This document shows, piece after piece, positions 49,730 through 60,747 of a stretch of 64,000 nt of DNA. The DNA lies in NCBI GenBank assembly GCA_947498985.1, contig CANMMF010000002.1, forward strand, positions 62,001 through 126,000. Direction: 5' to 3'. Position 1 is the stretch's first letter; each line of letters opens with the position of its first letter. Under the pieces are notes generated by a model, which saw nothing but the letters and a program-made list of their open reading frames with translations, did no database searches and was not told the origin of the DNA. Origin of the DNA: an uncultured Paracoccaceae bacterium (GTDB lineage: Bacteria > Pseudomonadota > Alphaproteobacteria > Rhodobacterales > Rhodobacteraceae). A program made the position numbers and the translations under genes.

Positions 49730-50170
49730 ATGAGATACGCAATCCCCGCGCTCACCGCCCTCGCGCTGAGCCTGACACCCGTCTGGGCCGGCGACACCCC
49801 GTCCACCCCCGGCGCCGAGGTTTATTTCGTAACGCTCGAAGACGGCGCCACGCTGTCCGGACCGGTCAAGGTCGTGTTCGGCCTCTCCGGCATGGGGGTC
49901 GCCCCCGCAGGCGTGGAAAAGGAAGGCACCGGCCATCATCACCTGTTGCTCAACCGCGCGCCCTTCGGCGAAGGCGAAGACGACGCGACGATGATCGCCG
50001 ACGGCATACCGTCAGACGAAAACCACAAGCATTTCGGTGGCGGCCAAACCGAAACCACGCTCGAGCTGCCCGCAGGCACCCATACGCTGCAACTCGTGCT
50101 TGGCGACCAGTTCCACGTGCCGCACGATCCACCCGTGGTGTCCGACATGATCACGATTACCGTAAACTGA
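49730..50170 (+). CDS. DUF4399 domain periplasmic protein
   Basis: Signal peptide; VYFVTLEDGATLSGPVKVVFGLSGMGVAPAGVEKEGTGHHHLLL, PAGTHTLQLVLGDQFHVPHDPPV. Confidence 0.9.
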   Translation: MRYAIPALTALALSLTPVWAGDTPSTPGAEVYFVTLEDGATLSGPVKVVFGLSGMGVAPAGVEKEGTGHHHLLLNRAPFGEGEDDATMIADGIPSDENHKHFGGGQTETTLELPAGTHTLQLVLGDQFHVPHDPPVVSDMITITVN

Positions 50171-50201
50171 GCCCGGACGGCATCCCGCGCACATAGATAA
50201 A

Positions 50202-50226
50202 GGCCGCTCCCTTGGCAGGAGCGGCC
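50202..50226. terminator. Hairpin between convergent genes (probable bidirectional terminator)
   Basis: GGCCGCTCC-CTTGGCA-GGAGCGGCC. Confidence 0.6.
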
Positions 50227-50256
50227 CCAAAAAGACCCCGCTACAGCGGATCCCTG

Positions 50257-50817
50257 TCAGGCGGCGTCGCGCACGTTTCGGCCGTCTTCGATCTCCTCGA
50301 CGATCTTGGCCACAAAGGCCTTGAGGTCATCGGGGGTGCGGCTGGTGATCAGGCCACCGTCGCTCACAACCGGCTCATCCACCCAGCGCGCACCGGCATT
50401 CACGATGTCGGTCTTGATCGAGTGAAACGACGTCATCTCACGCGACGGGCAAAGCCCGGCTTCGGCCAGCACCCAGGGCGCGTGGCACACCGCGGCAATC
50501 GGCTTGCCGAGGCTTTCGAACGCCTGCACCAGTGCGATCACCGGCGCCTCGACGCGCAACAGATCGGGATTGATCTGGCCGCCGGGGATCACCAGGGCGT
50601 CATACTGGTTGGGATCGGCATCGGCGATCTTCAGATCCGCCTCCGCCTCGCGACCCCAGTCGGAGCCTTCCCAACCCTTGATGGCCGCACCGTCCAGCGT
50701 GGCCACATGCACCTCGGCACCTTTCGCGCGCAGCTGGTCGCGGGGGAACTCAAGCTCCGACTGTTCAAAGCCGTGCGTCGAGATGATGAGAATCTTTGCG
50801 TTTTCGATCTTGGTCAT
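50257..50817 (-). CDS. DJ-1/PfpI family type 1 glutamine amidotransferase-like protein
   Basis: YDALVIPGGQINPDLLRVEAPVIALVQAFESLGKPIAAVCHAPWVLAEAGL. Confidence 0.95.
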   Translation of the reverse strand: MTKIENAKILIISTHGFEQSELEFPRDQLRAKGAEVHVATLDGAAIKGWEGSDWGREAEADLKIADADPNQYDALVIPGGQINPDLLRVEAPVIALVQAFESLGKPIAAVCHAPWVLAEAGLCPSREMTSFHSIKTDIVNAGARWVDEPVVSDGGLITSRTPDDLKAFVAKIVEEIEDGRNVRDAA

Positions 50818-51001
50818 TTCAAACCTCCAGGTCGGTTTCGTTGGAGGCTCAACACCCGGCGCGCCCTCGCGTTCCATGGCAACGTGACGCAGGTGCCCGC
50901 GCATGTCCGCCGCCCGCTCCGGACCATCGCGAAATCAGCGCGCCCGCGGGACGGCGGGTGGGGCGAGGCTTGCCTTGCAAGCCAGCGACACCCCCGTCCC
51001 G

Positions 51002-53074
<2,073 letters not shown>

Positions 53075-53302
53075 TCACGACGAAACGCGGCGTCACGGAT
53101 CTGGAGCCACGGCTCGGCCCGCGTGCCCCGATACGGGCTTTGACGGTACCACGCGCGCCGCTCCGGCGGCGCGCGCCGCACATGATCCTTTTGCTCCAGA
53201 TCGCCGGACCCGGCCGCGCCTGTCGGGTTGACGCCCAATCGCCCCCCCCCCCTGACACGCACAGACCACGCAAATGTCTGTCAAAGCGCCACCGGGCCCC
53301 GC

Positions 53303-53923
53303 TCAGACCGCGCGGGCCACCACGAAGTGATTGGGCAGCGATCTGGGGTAATCCCCTGTCTCGACGATCTCGAACCCCGCCGCGGCAATCGCCGCTTCCA
53401 GATCGCGCGTGCGCAGATGCGCCACGTCCGGCGGCGCCTTGCCGATCCATTGCATCACCGCGACCAGCGGACGAAACCACGGCTTGCCGCCGAGACAGGG
53501 TGTCTTGGTGATCAGCAGACCACCGCTGTCGAGCCGCGCGCGCAGCGCCGCCAGCACACCCGGCAGATCCGCCACAAGATGCAGGATGCTGAACCCCATC
53601 ACCACATCGTATGTCCGATCCGCGCCCGCTTCAGCCACAGGCGCGCATTCGAACCGCACATTCTGCACATCCTGCGCCTGGGCTTTCTGCCGCGCGATGC
53701 GGAGCATCTGCGCCGAGATATCGGTTGCGAGAATGCGGCCCGCCGCGTCCGACAGCGTCAGCGCGGTGCTGCCGGTGCCGCAGCCGATCTCCAGCACCGA
53801 CGCGTCCGGCGGCAGCCAGTGACGCACCCGGTCGAGCGTCCGGGCATAGGCTTCGGGATTGCCGACCGGGGTCGCGGCATATTTCTCGGCGATCCTGTCC
53901 CAGAAATCTTGCGTATCGACCAT
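53303..53923 (-). CDS. Class I SAM-dependent methyltransferase
   Basis: VLEIGCGTGSTALTLSDAAGRILATDISAQML. Confidence 0.93.
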   Translation of the reverse strand: MVDTQDFWDRIAEKYAATPVGNPEAYARTLDRVRHWLPPDASVLEIGCGTGSTALTLSDAAGRILATDISAQMLRIARQKAQAQDVQNVRFECAPVAEAGADRTYDVVMGFSILHLVADLPGVLAALRARLDSGGLLITKTPCLGGKPWFRPLVAVMQWIGKAPPDVAHLRTRDLEAAIAAAGFEIVETGDYPRSLPNHFVVARAV

Positions 53924-54052
53924 CCCACGCCCTCCGTCGCCGCCTGTCCTGCGCGGGATACACGATCGCTGGAACACCCCCAATGCGCCAAATGCGCAAA
54001 TGGCCCATGCATTTCTGCATGGACCGTCCGCACAACCACAAAGAGCTCCCGC

Positions 54053-54124
54053 GTAGGGTGGGTTTTCAACCCACCATCCCGCCGACACCACGCACAGCCC
54101 GTAGGGTGGGTTTTCAACCCACCA
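54053..54124. repeat. Pair of REP-like palindromic units (54053-54076, 54101-54124)
   Basis: Two identical 24-mers gtagggtgggttttcaacccacca separated by 24 nt; GGTGGGTT/AACCCACC arms. Confidence 0.9.
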
Positions 54125-54132
54125 CGCCGCGC

Positions 54133-54639
54133 CTATTCCGCCGCGTCGCGCTTGGGCAGAACCCAATCGGCGCGCGGGAAATGGCAGGTGTAGCCGCCGG
54201 GGTAGCGCTGCAGGTAGTTCTGGTGCTCGGGCTCGGCCTCCCAGAAATCGCCCACCGGCTCGACCTCGGTCACCACCTTGCCGGGCCAGTGACCCGACGC
54301 CTCCACATCGGCGATGGTCTCCAGCGCGCATTGGCGCTGGTCTTCGTCGACATAATAGATGGCCGAACGATAGCTCATGCCGCGATCATTGCCCTGCCGG
54401 TTCAAAGTCGTGGGGTCGTGGATCTGAAAGAACACCTCGAGGATCCGCCGGTAGCTGATCCGCGCGGGATCAAACAGGATCTCGATCCCTTCGGCATGAG
54501 TACCATGATTGCGATAGGTCGCGTGTTTCACATCGCCGCCGGTATAGCCCACGCGGGTCGCCTCGACCCCGTCCAGCTTGCGGATCAGCTCTTCCATGCC
54601 CCAGAAGCAGCCCCCCGCCAACACAGCCCGTTCACTCAT
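54133..54639 (-). CDS. msrA: Peptide-methionine (S)-S-oxide reductase
   Basis: [31 protein letters not shown]. Confidence 0.97.
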   Translation of the reverse strand: MSERAVLAGGCFWGMEELIRKLDGVEATRVGYTGGDVKHATYRNHGTHAEGIEILFDPARISYRRILEVFFQIHDPTTLNRQGNDRGMSYRSAIYYVDEDQRQCALETIADVEASGHWPGKVVTEVEPVGDFWEAEPEHQNYLQRYPGGYTCHFPRADWVLPKRDAAE

Positions 54640-55085
54640 GCCACATCCTCCACCTGATCCAGATACGCGCCATAGCCCTCGGCTTCCATCTCGTCGCGAT
54701 GCACAAAGCGCAGGCTCGCCGAATTGATACAATAGCGCAGCCCGCCGCGATCCATCGGACCGTCGGGAAACACATGCCCCAGATGGCTGTCACCATGGGC
54801 CGAGCGCACCTCGGTGCGGATCATCCCCAGCGACGTGTCCCGCAACTCGGTCACATGCGCAGGCTCGATGGGCTTGGTAAAGCTCGGCCAGCCGCAGCCG
54901 CTCTCGTATTTGTCGGCGCTGGCAAAGAGCGGCTCGCCCGAGACGACGTCCACATAGATGCCGGGCTCCTTGTTGCCGAGATATTCCCCTGTGCCGGGGC
55001 GCTCTGTGCCATCCTGCTGGGTGACGCGGTATTGCTCGGGCGTGAGGCTGTCGATCACCTCCGCACGGCGTTCATATTTGGCCAT
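54636..55085 (-). CDS. msrB: Peptide-methionine (R)-S-oxide reductase
   Basis: [45 protein letters not shown] (C-terminal Cys present; upstream metal CxxC not evident). Confidence 0.96.
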   Translation of the reverse strand: MAKYERRAEVIDSLTPEQYRVTQQDGTERPGTGEYLGNKEPGIYVDVVSGEPLFASADKYESGCGWPSFTKPIEPAHVTELRDTSLGMIRTEVRSAHGDSHLGHVFPDGPMDRGGLRYCINSASLRFVHRDEMEAEGYGAYLDQVEDVA

Positions 55086-55332
55086 ATCCGTCCTCCGTCC
55101 TGTCTTGAGCCTTATAATTGGGGTGCGGGCGGCACATGGCAATCTCCTGTTTCAATCGCTCGTGAGCTTGTGAGCCGCGCTTGCAATCGGGCGCCCGCGC
55201 CCCCATCTGTGGTAGGAGCGCGGGACTTCGGTCTCCCTCCCAAGGCACGACCTCGGGGCGCTGGTCGGGAATCCGGTCAGCGCCGCCCGTTATCAGCCAG
55301 CCTGCGACCCCGATGCCCCGGCGCATACCCGC

Positions 55333-57324
55333 CTATCGCGCGATACGCGGCCGCCCGCTGGCCTCGGCGGTGACGGTGGCTTCGAGAAACACCTCCCGCC
55401 CGTCGGTCTCTGCCACGCGCAGCTCGCGCGCCACCCGGACCGAGATGTCCTGCGCGCCCGCCGCCTCCGCCTCTGCCCGCGCGGCCTCCGACAAGGCGCG
55501 TTCCAGCGCGACCATCGCCGTCTCCGCTTCACCGAAATCCTCCGGACCCGCGGCCAGATGCACCCGGAACCGCCCTTCGGCAGGCGAGGTGACCACCCCT
55601 TGCCGACGCATGGCCACACGCCCGACCACAGCACCGATGGCATTGGCCACCGCGCCATGGTCCGGCAGCGCCGCCTCCGCGCCCAGCCACGCCGCCACCG
55701 CCGGGTAATAACAGCGCGCCGACGCACCGAGCCCCACCACCGGCACGGCAAGCCGCGCTGTCATCTCCAGCAGCCCGCCATGCCCCGCGAGTCCCGCCGC
55801 CATCAGCGGATGCCGCGCCAGCGCGCCGCTGTCCCCCTCCCAGCCGTCCTCGGCAAAGGCCGTCTCCAGCAGCGCAAGCCCGGTGGCCCGCGTCATCTCG
55901 GCGACGATCATACCGGCCAGTGCCGCGCCGTCCTGAGCCAGCCGCTCGCCGCCGCCGCTGCGGCGTCGCGCCATGAGATCGAGCGCCAGCTGTGCCGCAT
56001 CCGCGTCCCAATGCGCGGTGCGGCCCAGCACATGCACCGCATCCGTCGGTGTGACCCCGGCCACCTGCACCAGCCCGCGCGCCACCAGCCGCTCCAGCGC
56101 CGCGCCGTCGAGCCGCGTGCGCAGCACCGCGCCCAGCGGTTGCACGTCGTCGCCCACACGGTCGAGAAGGCCCGCCTCCCGGCTGCCGAGCCCGCCCGCC
56201 TCCTGCCCGGGCACCGCGCGCAGAAAGCGGCCATCATGTTCCCCCGGCAATGGCGCGCGCGCCTGCGTCTCGAGCGCGGCATGCACCACCTCCGGCGCCT
56301 GAAGCGCCATCAGGCTCACCGGCACCACCCGGCGCGGCCCCAGCGTCACACCGCCGCGCAACCCCTCCAGCACCGGGCGCACCTCGCTGTCGCCGCCCAG
56401 CCCGTGAGTGCGCATCGCCACCGCCTCCACCATGGTCCGCCACGGCCCGACCCGCGCGCCCTGCGGATCGATGGCGGGCCGCCCGCCGCGCAGCAGCGCA
56501 ATATCCGTCGTCGTGCCGCCGATATCGGAGACCATCGCATCCGCCGCGCCGGTCAGCCAGCGTGCGCCCACAAGGCTTGCCGCGGGGCCGCTCAGGATCG
56601 TCTCGATGGGCGCAATCTGCGCCTGTGCGGCGCTCATCAGCGCACCATCGCCGCGCACCACCATCAGCGGCGCGGTCACGCCGATCTCGCCCAGCACCGC
56701 TTCTGCCCGCAGGATCAGCCGGTGCGTCAGGCCGATAAGCCGCGCGTTCAGAAGTGCCGTCAAGGCGCGCTTGGGCCCGCCCAGTCTGGCCGACAACTCG
56801 TGACTGCAGGTCACCGGGCGCCCGGTCGCAGCGCGGATCACCTCTGCCGCCGCGCGCTCATGGGCGGGGTTGCGGGTGGCAAACTGCGCGGCCACCGCAA
56901 AGCCGCTGACATCCTGTGCGGCCGCCCAGTCGCGCAGCGCACCCAGATCGAGCGGCGCGCGTTCCGCGCCGTCATGCCCATGCCCTCCCGCGAGCACCCG
57001 CACCGGATCGCCCTTCAGCGCGACATCGAGCCCATGCGCCGCGATATCGCGCTCACCAAAGCCGATCAGCACCAGCGCCACACGCCCGCCCTGCCCCTCG
57101 ACCAGAGCGTTGGTGGCCAGCGTGGTCGAGAGCGCCGCCATCGCCACCGCCTCTGCCGCCAGATCCGCCTGCGCCAGCACCGCGCGCACCGCCTCGCCAA
57201 TGCCCACCGCCAGATCCTGTCGCGTTGTCAACGCCTTGGCGCTGGCCAGCACCTCGCGTTCGTCGCGCAGCAGAACCGCGTCGGTATAGGTGCCCCCGGT
57301 ATCCACGCCCAAGGCGATTGACAT
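55333..57324 (-). CDS. Hydantoinase/oxoprolinase family protein
   Basis: MSIALGVDTGGTYTDAVLL, SDIGGTTTDIALLRGGRP. Confidence 0.92.
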   Translation of the reverse strand: MSIALGVDTGGTYTDAVLLRDEREVLASAKALTTRQDLAVGIGEAVRAVLAQADLAAEAVAMAALSTTLATNALVEGQGGRVALVLIGFGERDIAAHGLDVALKGDPVRVLAGGHGHDGAERAPLDLGALRDWAAAQDVSGFAVAAQFATRNPAHERAAAEVIRAATGRPVTCSHELSARLGGPKRALTALLNARLIGLTHRLILRAEAVLGEIGVTAPLMVVRGDGALMSAAQAQIAPIETILSGPAASLVGARWLTGAADAMVSDIGGTTTDIALLRGGRPAIDPQGARVGPWRTMVEAVAMRTHGLGGDSEVRPVLEGLRGGVTLGPRRVVPVSLMALQAPEVVHAALETQARAPLPGEHDGRFLRAVPGQEAGGLGSREAGLLDRVGDDVQPLGAVLRTRLDGAALERLVARGLVQVAGVTPTDAVHVLGRTAHWDADAAQLALDLMARRRSGGGERLAQDGAALAGMIVAEMTRATGLALLETAFAEDGWEGDSGALARHPLMAAGLAGHGGLLEMTARLAVPVVGLGASARCYYPAVAAWLGAEAALPDHGAVANAIGAVVGRVAMRRQGVVTSPAEGRFRVHLAAGPEDFGEAETAMVALERALSEAARAEAEAAGAQDISVRVARELRVAETDGREVFLEATVTAEASGRPRIAR

Positions 57325-57370
57325 GTGCCTGCTCCCTCGTTCCGCCTGCGCTCTGCCTGTCGCGCGCCCG

Positions 57371-58438
57371 CTACGCTTGCTTGTTTGCGACAGCGACAAG
57401 TCGCGCGCAGGCCCAGCGCGCGGCATCGGCCACCGCGGCGTCCGGATCCTCGCACAGCGCCGCCACCGCGGGCCGCAAGGCCGCCTGCCCTGAATTGCCG
57501 ATGGCATAACAGACATTGCGCACAAAGCGATCCCGCCCGATCCGCTTGACAGGAGAGCCGGAGAAGAGCGCCCGGAACCCCGCATCGTCGAGCGCCGAAA
57601 GTCGCGCGAGCTCCGGCGCAACAAGCTCGGGACGCGCGTGGTATTTCACCTCTGCCGCGCGGGCGGCGAACTTGTTCCAGGGGCAGACCGCCAGACAATC
57701 GTCGCAGCCATAGATCCGGTTGCCGAGCCCTGCGCGCAGATCTTCGGCCACCGGGCCCTTGTGCTCGATGGTGAGGTAGGAAATGCAGCGCCGCGCATCG
57801 AGCCGGTAGGGCGCCGGGAACGCATCTGTCGGGCAGATCTCCAGACAGGCCCGGCAGGAGCCGCAGTGATCCTGCTCCGCGGGATCCGCCTCCAGCACAA
57901 GCGTGGTGAAGATCGCGCCAAGAAAGAACCACGACCCCAGATCGCGGCTCACCAGATTGGTGTGCTTGCCTTGCCAGCCCAGCCCCGCCGCCTGCGCCAG
58001 CGGCTTTTCCGGCACCGGGGCCGTATCGACAAAGACCTTGATCTGCGCGCTTTGCCCGTCGCGCGCCGCGGCCTCGATCAGCCAGCGCCCGAGCCGTTTC
58101 AACCGCTTCTTGACCACGTCGTGATAGTCGCGGTTCTGCGCATAGACGCTGATCGCGCCGCGGTCGCGTTGCCCCAGCACCGTCATCGGATCGTGGGCGG
58201 GCCCGTAGTTTTCCGCCAGCATGATGACCGAGCGCGCCTCTGGCCAGAGCGCTGCGGGGTCGCCGCGCCACTGCGTGCGCTCGGCCAGCCAGCCCATCTG
58301 CCCGTGATAGCCCTTGTCGAGATAGGCCTGCAGGCGCGCCTTCACCTCGGGCACCGCCTCCGGGCGGCAGACCCGGGCCCTGGAAAACCCGACCGCGCGC
58401 GCCTCTGCCAGCAATGCCGATTTGAGATCCGCGCTCAC
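57371..58438 (-). CDS. queG: Epoxyqueuosine reductase
   Basis: [41 protein letters not shown]...[14 protein letters not shown]: two 4Fe-4S clusters; GTG start. Confidence 0.95.
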   Translation of the reverse strand: MSADLKSALLAEARAVGFSRARVCRPEAVPEVKARLQAYLDKGYHGQMGWLAERTQWRGDPAALWPEARSVIMLAENYGPAHDPMTVLGQRDRGAISVYAQNRDYHDVVKKRLKRLGRWLIEAAARDGQSAQIKVFVDTAPVPEKPLAQAAGLGWQGKHTNLVSRDLGSWFFLGAIFTTLVLEADPAEQDHCGSCRACLEICPTDAFPAPYRLDARRCISYLTIEHKGPVAEDLRAGLGNRIYGCDDCLAVCPWNKFAARAAEVKYHARPELVAPELARLSALDDAGFRALFSGSPVKRIGRDRFVRNVCYAIGNSGQAALRPAVAALCEDPDAAVADAARWACARLVAVANKQA

Positions 58439-58450
58439 CGCGCGCCCCGC

Positions 58451-58523
58451 CGCTCTTGGGCTTCTTCTCTTTCCAAATACCGCCGGGGGGCCGCAGGCGG
58501 GGGCAGCGCCCCCTCCCACAGAC
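58451..58523 (+). repeat. GC-rich hairpin repeat family, copy C
   Basis: cgctcttgggcttcttctctttccaaataccgccggggggccgcaggcgggggcagcgccccc. Confidence 0.55.
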
Positions 58524-58528
58524 GCGCC

Positions 58529-59194
58529 TCAGAAATCCAGATCGGCATAATGCGCCGGCGGCGGGAAGCCCGGCACCTGATCGGCCAGGATCGCACGAAA
58601 GGCCGGGCGGCTCTTGATCTTGGCGTACCAGTCCTTGACCACGTCCGAGCGGTTCCAGTCCACGTCCGAAATGTAATCGAGCGAGCTGAGATGCGCCGCG
58701 GCGGCAAAATCCGCCAGCGTCATCGCATCGCCCGCCAGCCAGCGCCGGTGATCGAGCAGCCAGGCCATGTAATCGAGGTGATACTTGATCGCCTTGGCCC
58801 CGGCCTTGACGTTGCCGCTGTCGGGAAAGCCTGCCTTCATCACCTTCTTGTTGACCCGCTCGTAAAGCAGCTTCGAGGTCACCTCGTTGTGGAACTTGTC
58901 ATCGAACCAGCCCACCAGACGGCGGACCTCGTAGCGCGCATCGGGGCTGCGCGACATCAGGGGCGGTTCGGGGTATTTCTCTTCGATCCATTCGCAGATC
59001 GCGGCGGATTCCGACATGGTCTTGCCGTCGATCTTCAGCACCGGCACCTTGGCGGCGGGGTTGCGCCGCAGGAAGTCGGCGTCCTTTTCCCAGTAGCGTT
59101 CCTCGATCAGCTCGCACTCGATCTTCTTTTCCGCAAGGCTCAGCCGCACCTTGCGGCAAAAGGGCGACAGCGGGACGTGGTAGAGTTTGGCCAT
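58529..59194 (-). CDS. Glutathione S-transferase family protein
   Basis: MAKLYHVPLSPFCRKVRLSLAEKKIECELIEERYWEKDADFLRRNPAAKVPVLKIDGKTMSESAAICEWIEE. Confidence 0.93.
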   Translation of the reverse strand: MAKLYHVPLSPFCRKVRLSLAEKKIECELIEERYWEKDADFLRRNPAAKVPVLKIDGKTMSESAAICEWIEEKYPEPPLMSRSPDARYEVRRLVGWFDDKFHNEVTSKLLYERVNKKVMKAGFPDSGNVKAGAKAIKYHLDYMAWLLDHRRWLAGDAMTLADFAAAAHLSSLDYISDVDWNRSDVVKDWYAKIKSRPAFRAILADQVPGFPPPAHYADLDF

Positions 59195-59423
59195 GAAACA
59201 TCCCATTGGAACAGTCCCAACCTCTTTGCAGCGAAGCGCGCGCGTTTTCAACCCGTCCGCCGTCAGAGGCGGTACGCCCGGCGGTCGCGCGCCACAGGTC
59301 GGGTATTCCGGACCACCGGGAAGGGGCGGGGTCGGGAATGCCTCCATGGCGCGCGCCCGGGCCGGGCTACTACCTTGAGGACACCCCGGTTTCAGACACC
59401 GCTTTTTTCAGGACGCCAAGCCG

Positions 59424-59636
59424 ATGTTTACAGACAGCTTCATTTTCCGCACCGATCTGGCCGACACAGAGACCCTGACGCTCGAGGATATGCCGGGCGT
59501 CGGCGATTGTGACCCCGAAGGGCTTTACGGGTCCGGCTCCGACACGGTCGATTACGGCTATCCGAGCATCGATCCCGATGCCCGGACCACCGTGTCGCCG
59601 GAGTATTTCGTGGACACCGATCCGTCTCTCTTCTGA
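59424..59636 (+). CDS. Small highly acidic hypothetical protein
   Basis: 70 aa, ~16 Asp/Glu versus 2 Arg. Confidence 0.5.
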   Translation: MFTDSFIFRTDLADTETLTLEDMPGVGDCDPEGLYGSGSDTVDYGYPSIDPDARTTVSPEYFVDTDPSLF

Positions 59637-59643
59637 GCGCGGT

Positions 59644-60438
59644 TTACTGGAAACACGCCGCTCGGCCGTCGGCGTCGATCGTGGCCGCGCCGGAGGCGAT
59701 GGACCTTGCCCGCCGGTCGAGGAATTTTGTCGGCCGCGCCGCGTTGCGCGTCTTCGGGCTGGGCAGGACCGACGCCAGAAGCGCCGCCTGTCGCGCGCTC
59801 AGCCGGTCGGGTCCGACGCCGAAATAGTGCCTCGCCGCGGCCTCCACCCCGAACACACCCTCGCCGAATTCCGCCACGTTTAGATAGACCTCGAGGATGC
59901 GCCGCTTCGACCAGACCGCCTCCACCACCGGGGTGATCGCGGCCTCGAGCGCCTTGCGGGTATAGGACCGTCCCTGCCAGAGATAGACGTTCTTGACCAC
60001 CTGCTGGCTGATCGTGCTGCCGCCGCGCGCGCCGCCTTCGGCAATCGCCGCGCGGATCGCGTTCATGTCAAAGCCCCAATGTTCGCAAAAATTGGCATCC
60101 TCAGCGGCCACGGCGCTGCGCAGCATGACCGGCGCAATCTCCTCGGCATCGGCCCATGCGCGGTCCACCGACCCCAGCCGCTGCTGCTCCGACCAGATCG
60201 TATGTGTGGTGGGCGGGTTGAACCCCGCAAAGACCAGAACCGCGGCCAGAACGAGTGCGGACATGACAATTCCCACCTTCAAGAGACTGCGTGTAAGCCA
60301 CGCCAGAGGCCGAAACCGCCGTGCCGTGCCTTGCTTTGCGGTTTTTCCACGGCGTGCTGCCGTTTTTCCGCCACGTTTTGCGGATTTTCCGGATCGTTTT
60401 GCGGTTTTAGCCGTGGATGTCTTTGCCGCCATGTCCAT
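59644..60438 (-). CDS. mtgA: Monofunctional biosynthetic peptidoglycan transglycosylase
   Basis: AAEDANFCEHWGFDMNAI, GGARGGSTISQQVVKNVYLWQGRSYTRKALEA; Lys-rich N-terminus. Confidence 0.95.
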   Translation of the reverse strand: MDMAAKTSTAKTAKRSGKSAKRGGKTAARRGKTAKQGTARRFRPLAWLTRSLLKVGIVMSALVLAAVLVFAGFNPPTTHTIWSEQQRLGSVDRAWADAEEIAPVMLRSAVAAEDANFCEHWGFDMNAIRAAIAEGGARGGSTISQQVVKNVYLWQGRSYTRKALEAAITPVVEAVWSKRRILEVYLNVAEFGEGVFGVEAAARHYFGVGPDRLSARQAALLASVLPSPKTRNAARPTKFLDRRARSIASGAATIDADGRAACFQ

Positions 60439-60698
60439 TTCCTACACCGTACCGCTTTTTGTGCAAACCGCGCCTTGGCGTGAGGTTTCAGAGCGTCAAC
60501 CCGTCGCAGCGGTGATCTGCCCCGCCCCGGTCCGGCCCGCCCCGTGAAACGTGATACGCCTGCCTGCCGCCGAATGTGAGGCGAAAACAGAAACAATGTC
60601 ATTAGAGCCGCCAAATTGGTTCCGAATTGGAAAAATTTGCGGCGAATCTGTGAAACGCCCCGCCGGAGCTCGCCACCGAAACGCCCCCCCCAACGCAA

Positions 60699-60728
60699 CG
60701 ACGGCGCCCCTGATAGGAGGCGCCGTCG
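60699..60728 (-). terminator. Terminator-like hairpin downstream of gltB
   Basis: CGACGGCGCC-N10-GGCGCCGTCG, 10-bp perfect stem; minus strand followed by TTGCGTT. Confidence 0.6.
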
Positions 60729-60747
60729 CAATCATATCTCCGCCGGT

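Noticed and set aside
54053-54124. Two-repeat mini-CRISPR
   Set aside because: 24-nt unit with 24-nt spacer but only two copies, strong REP-like palindrome and no cas genes.
55558-57321. 587-aa plus-strand ORF antisense to hydantoinase
   Set aside because: Antisense artefact; the minus strand encodes conserved ATPase-fold motifs.
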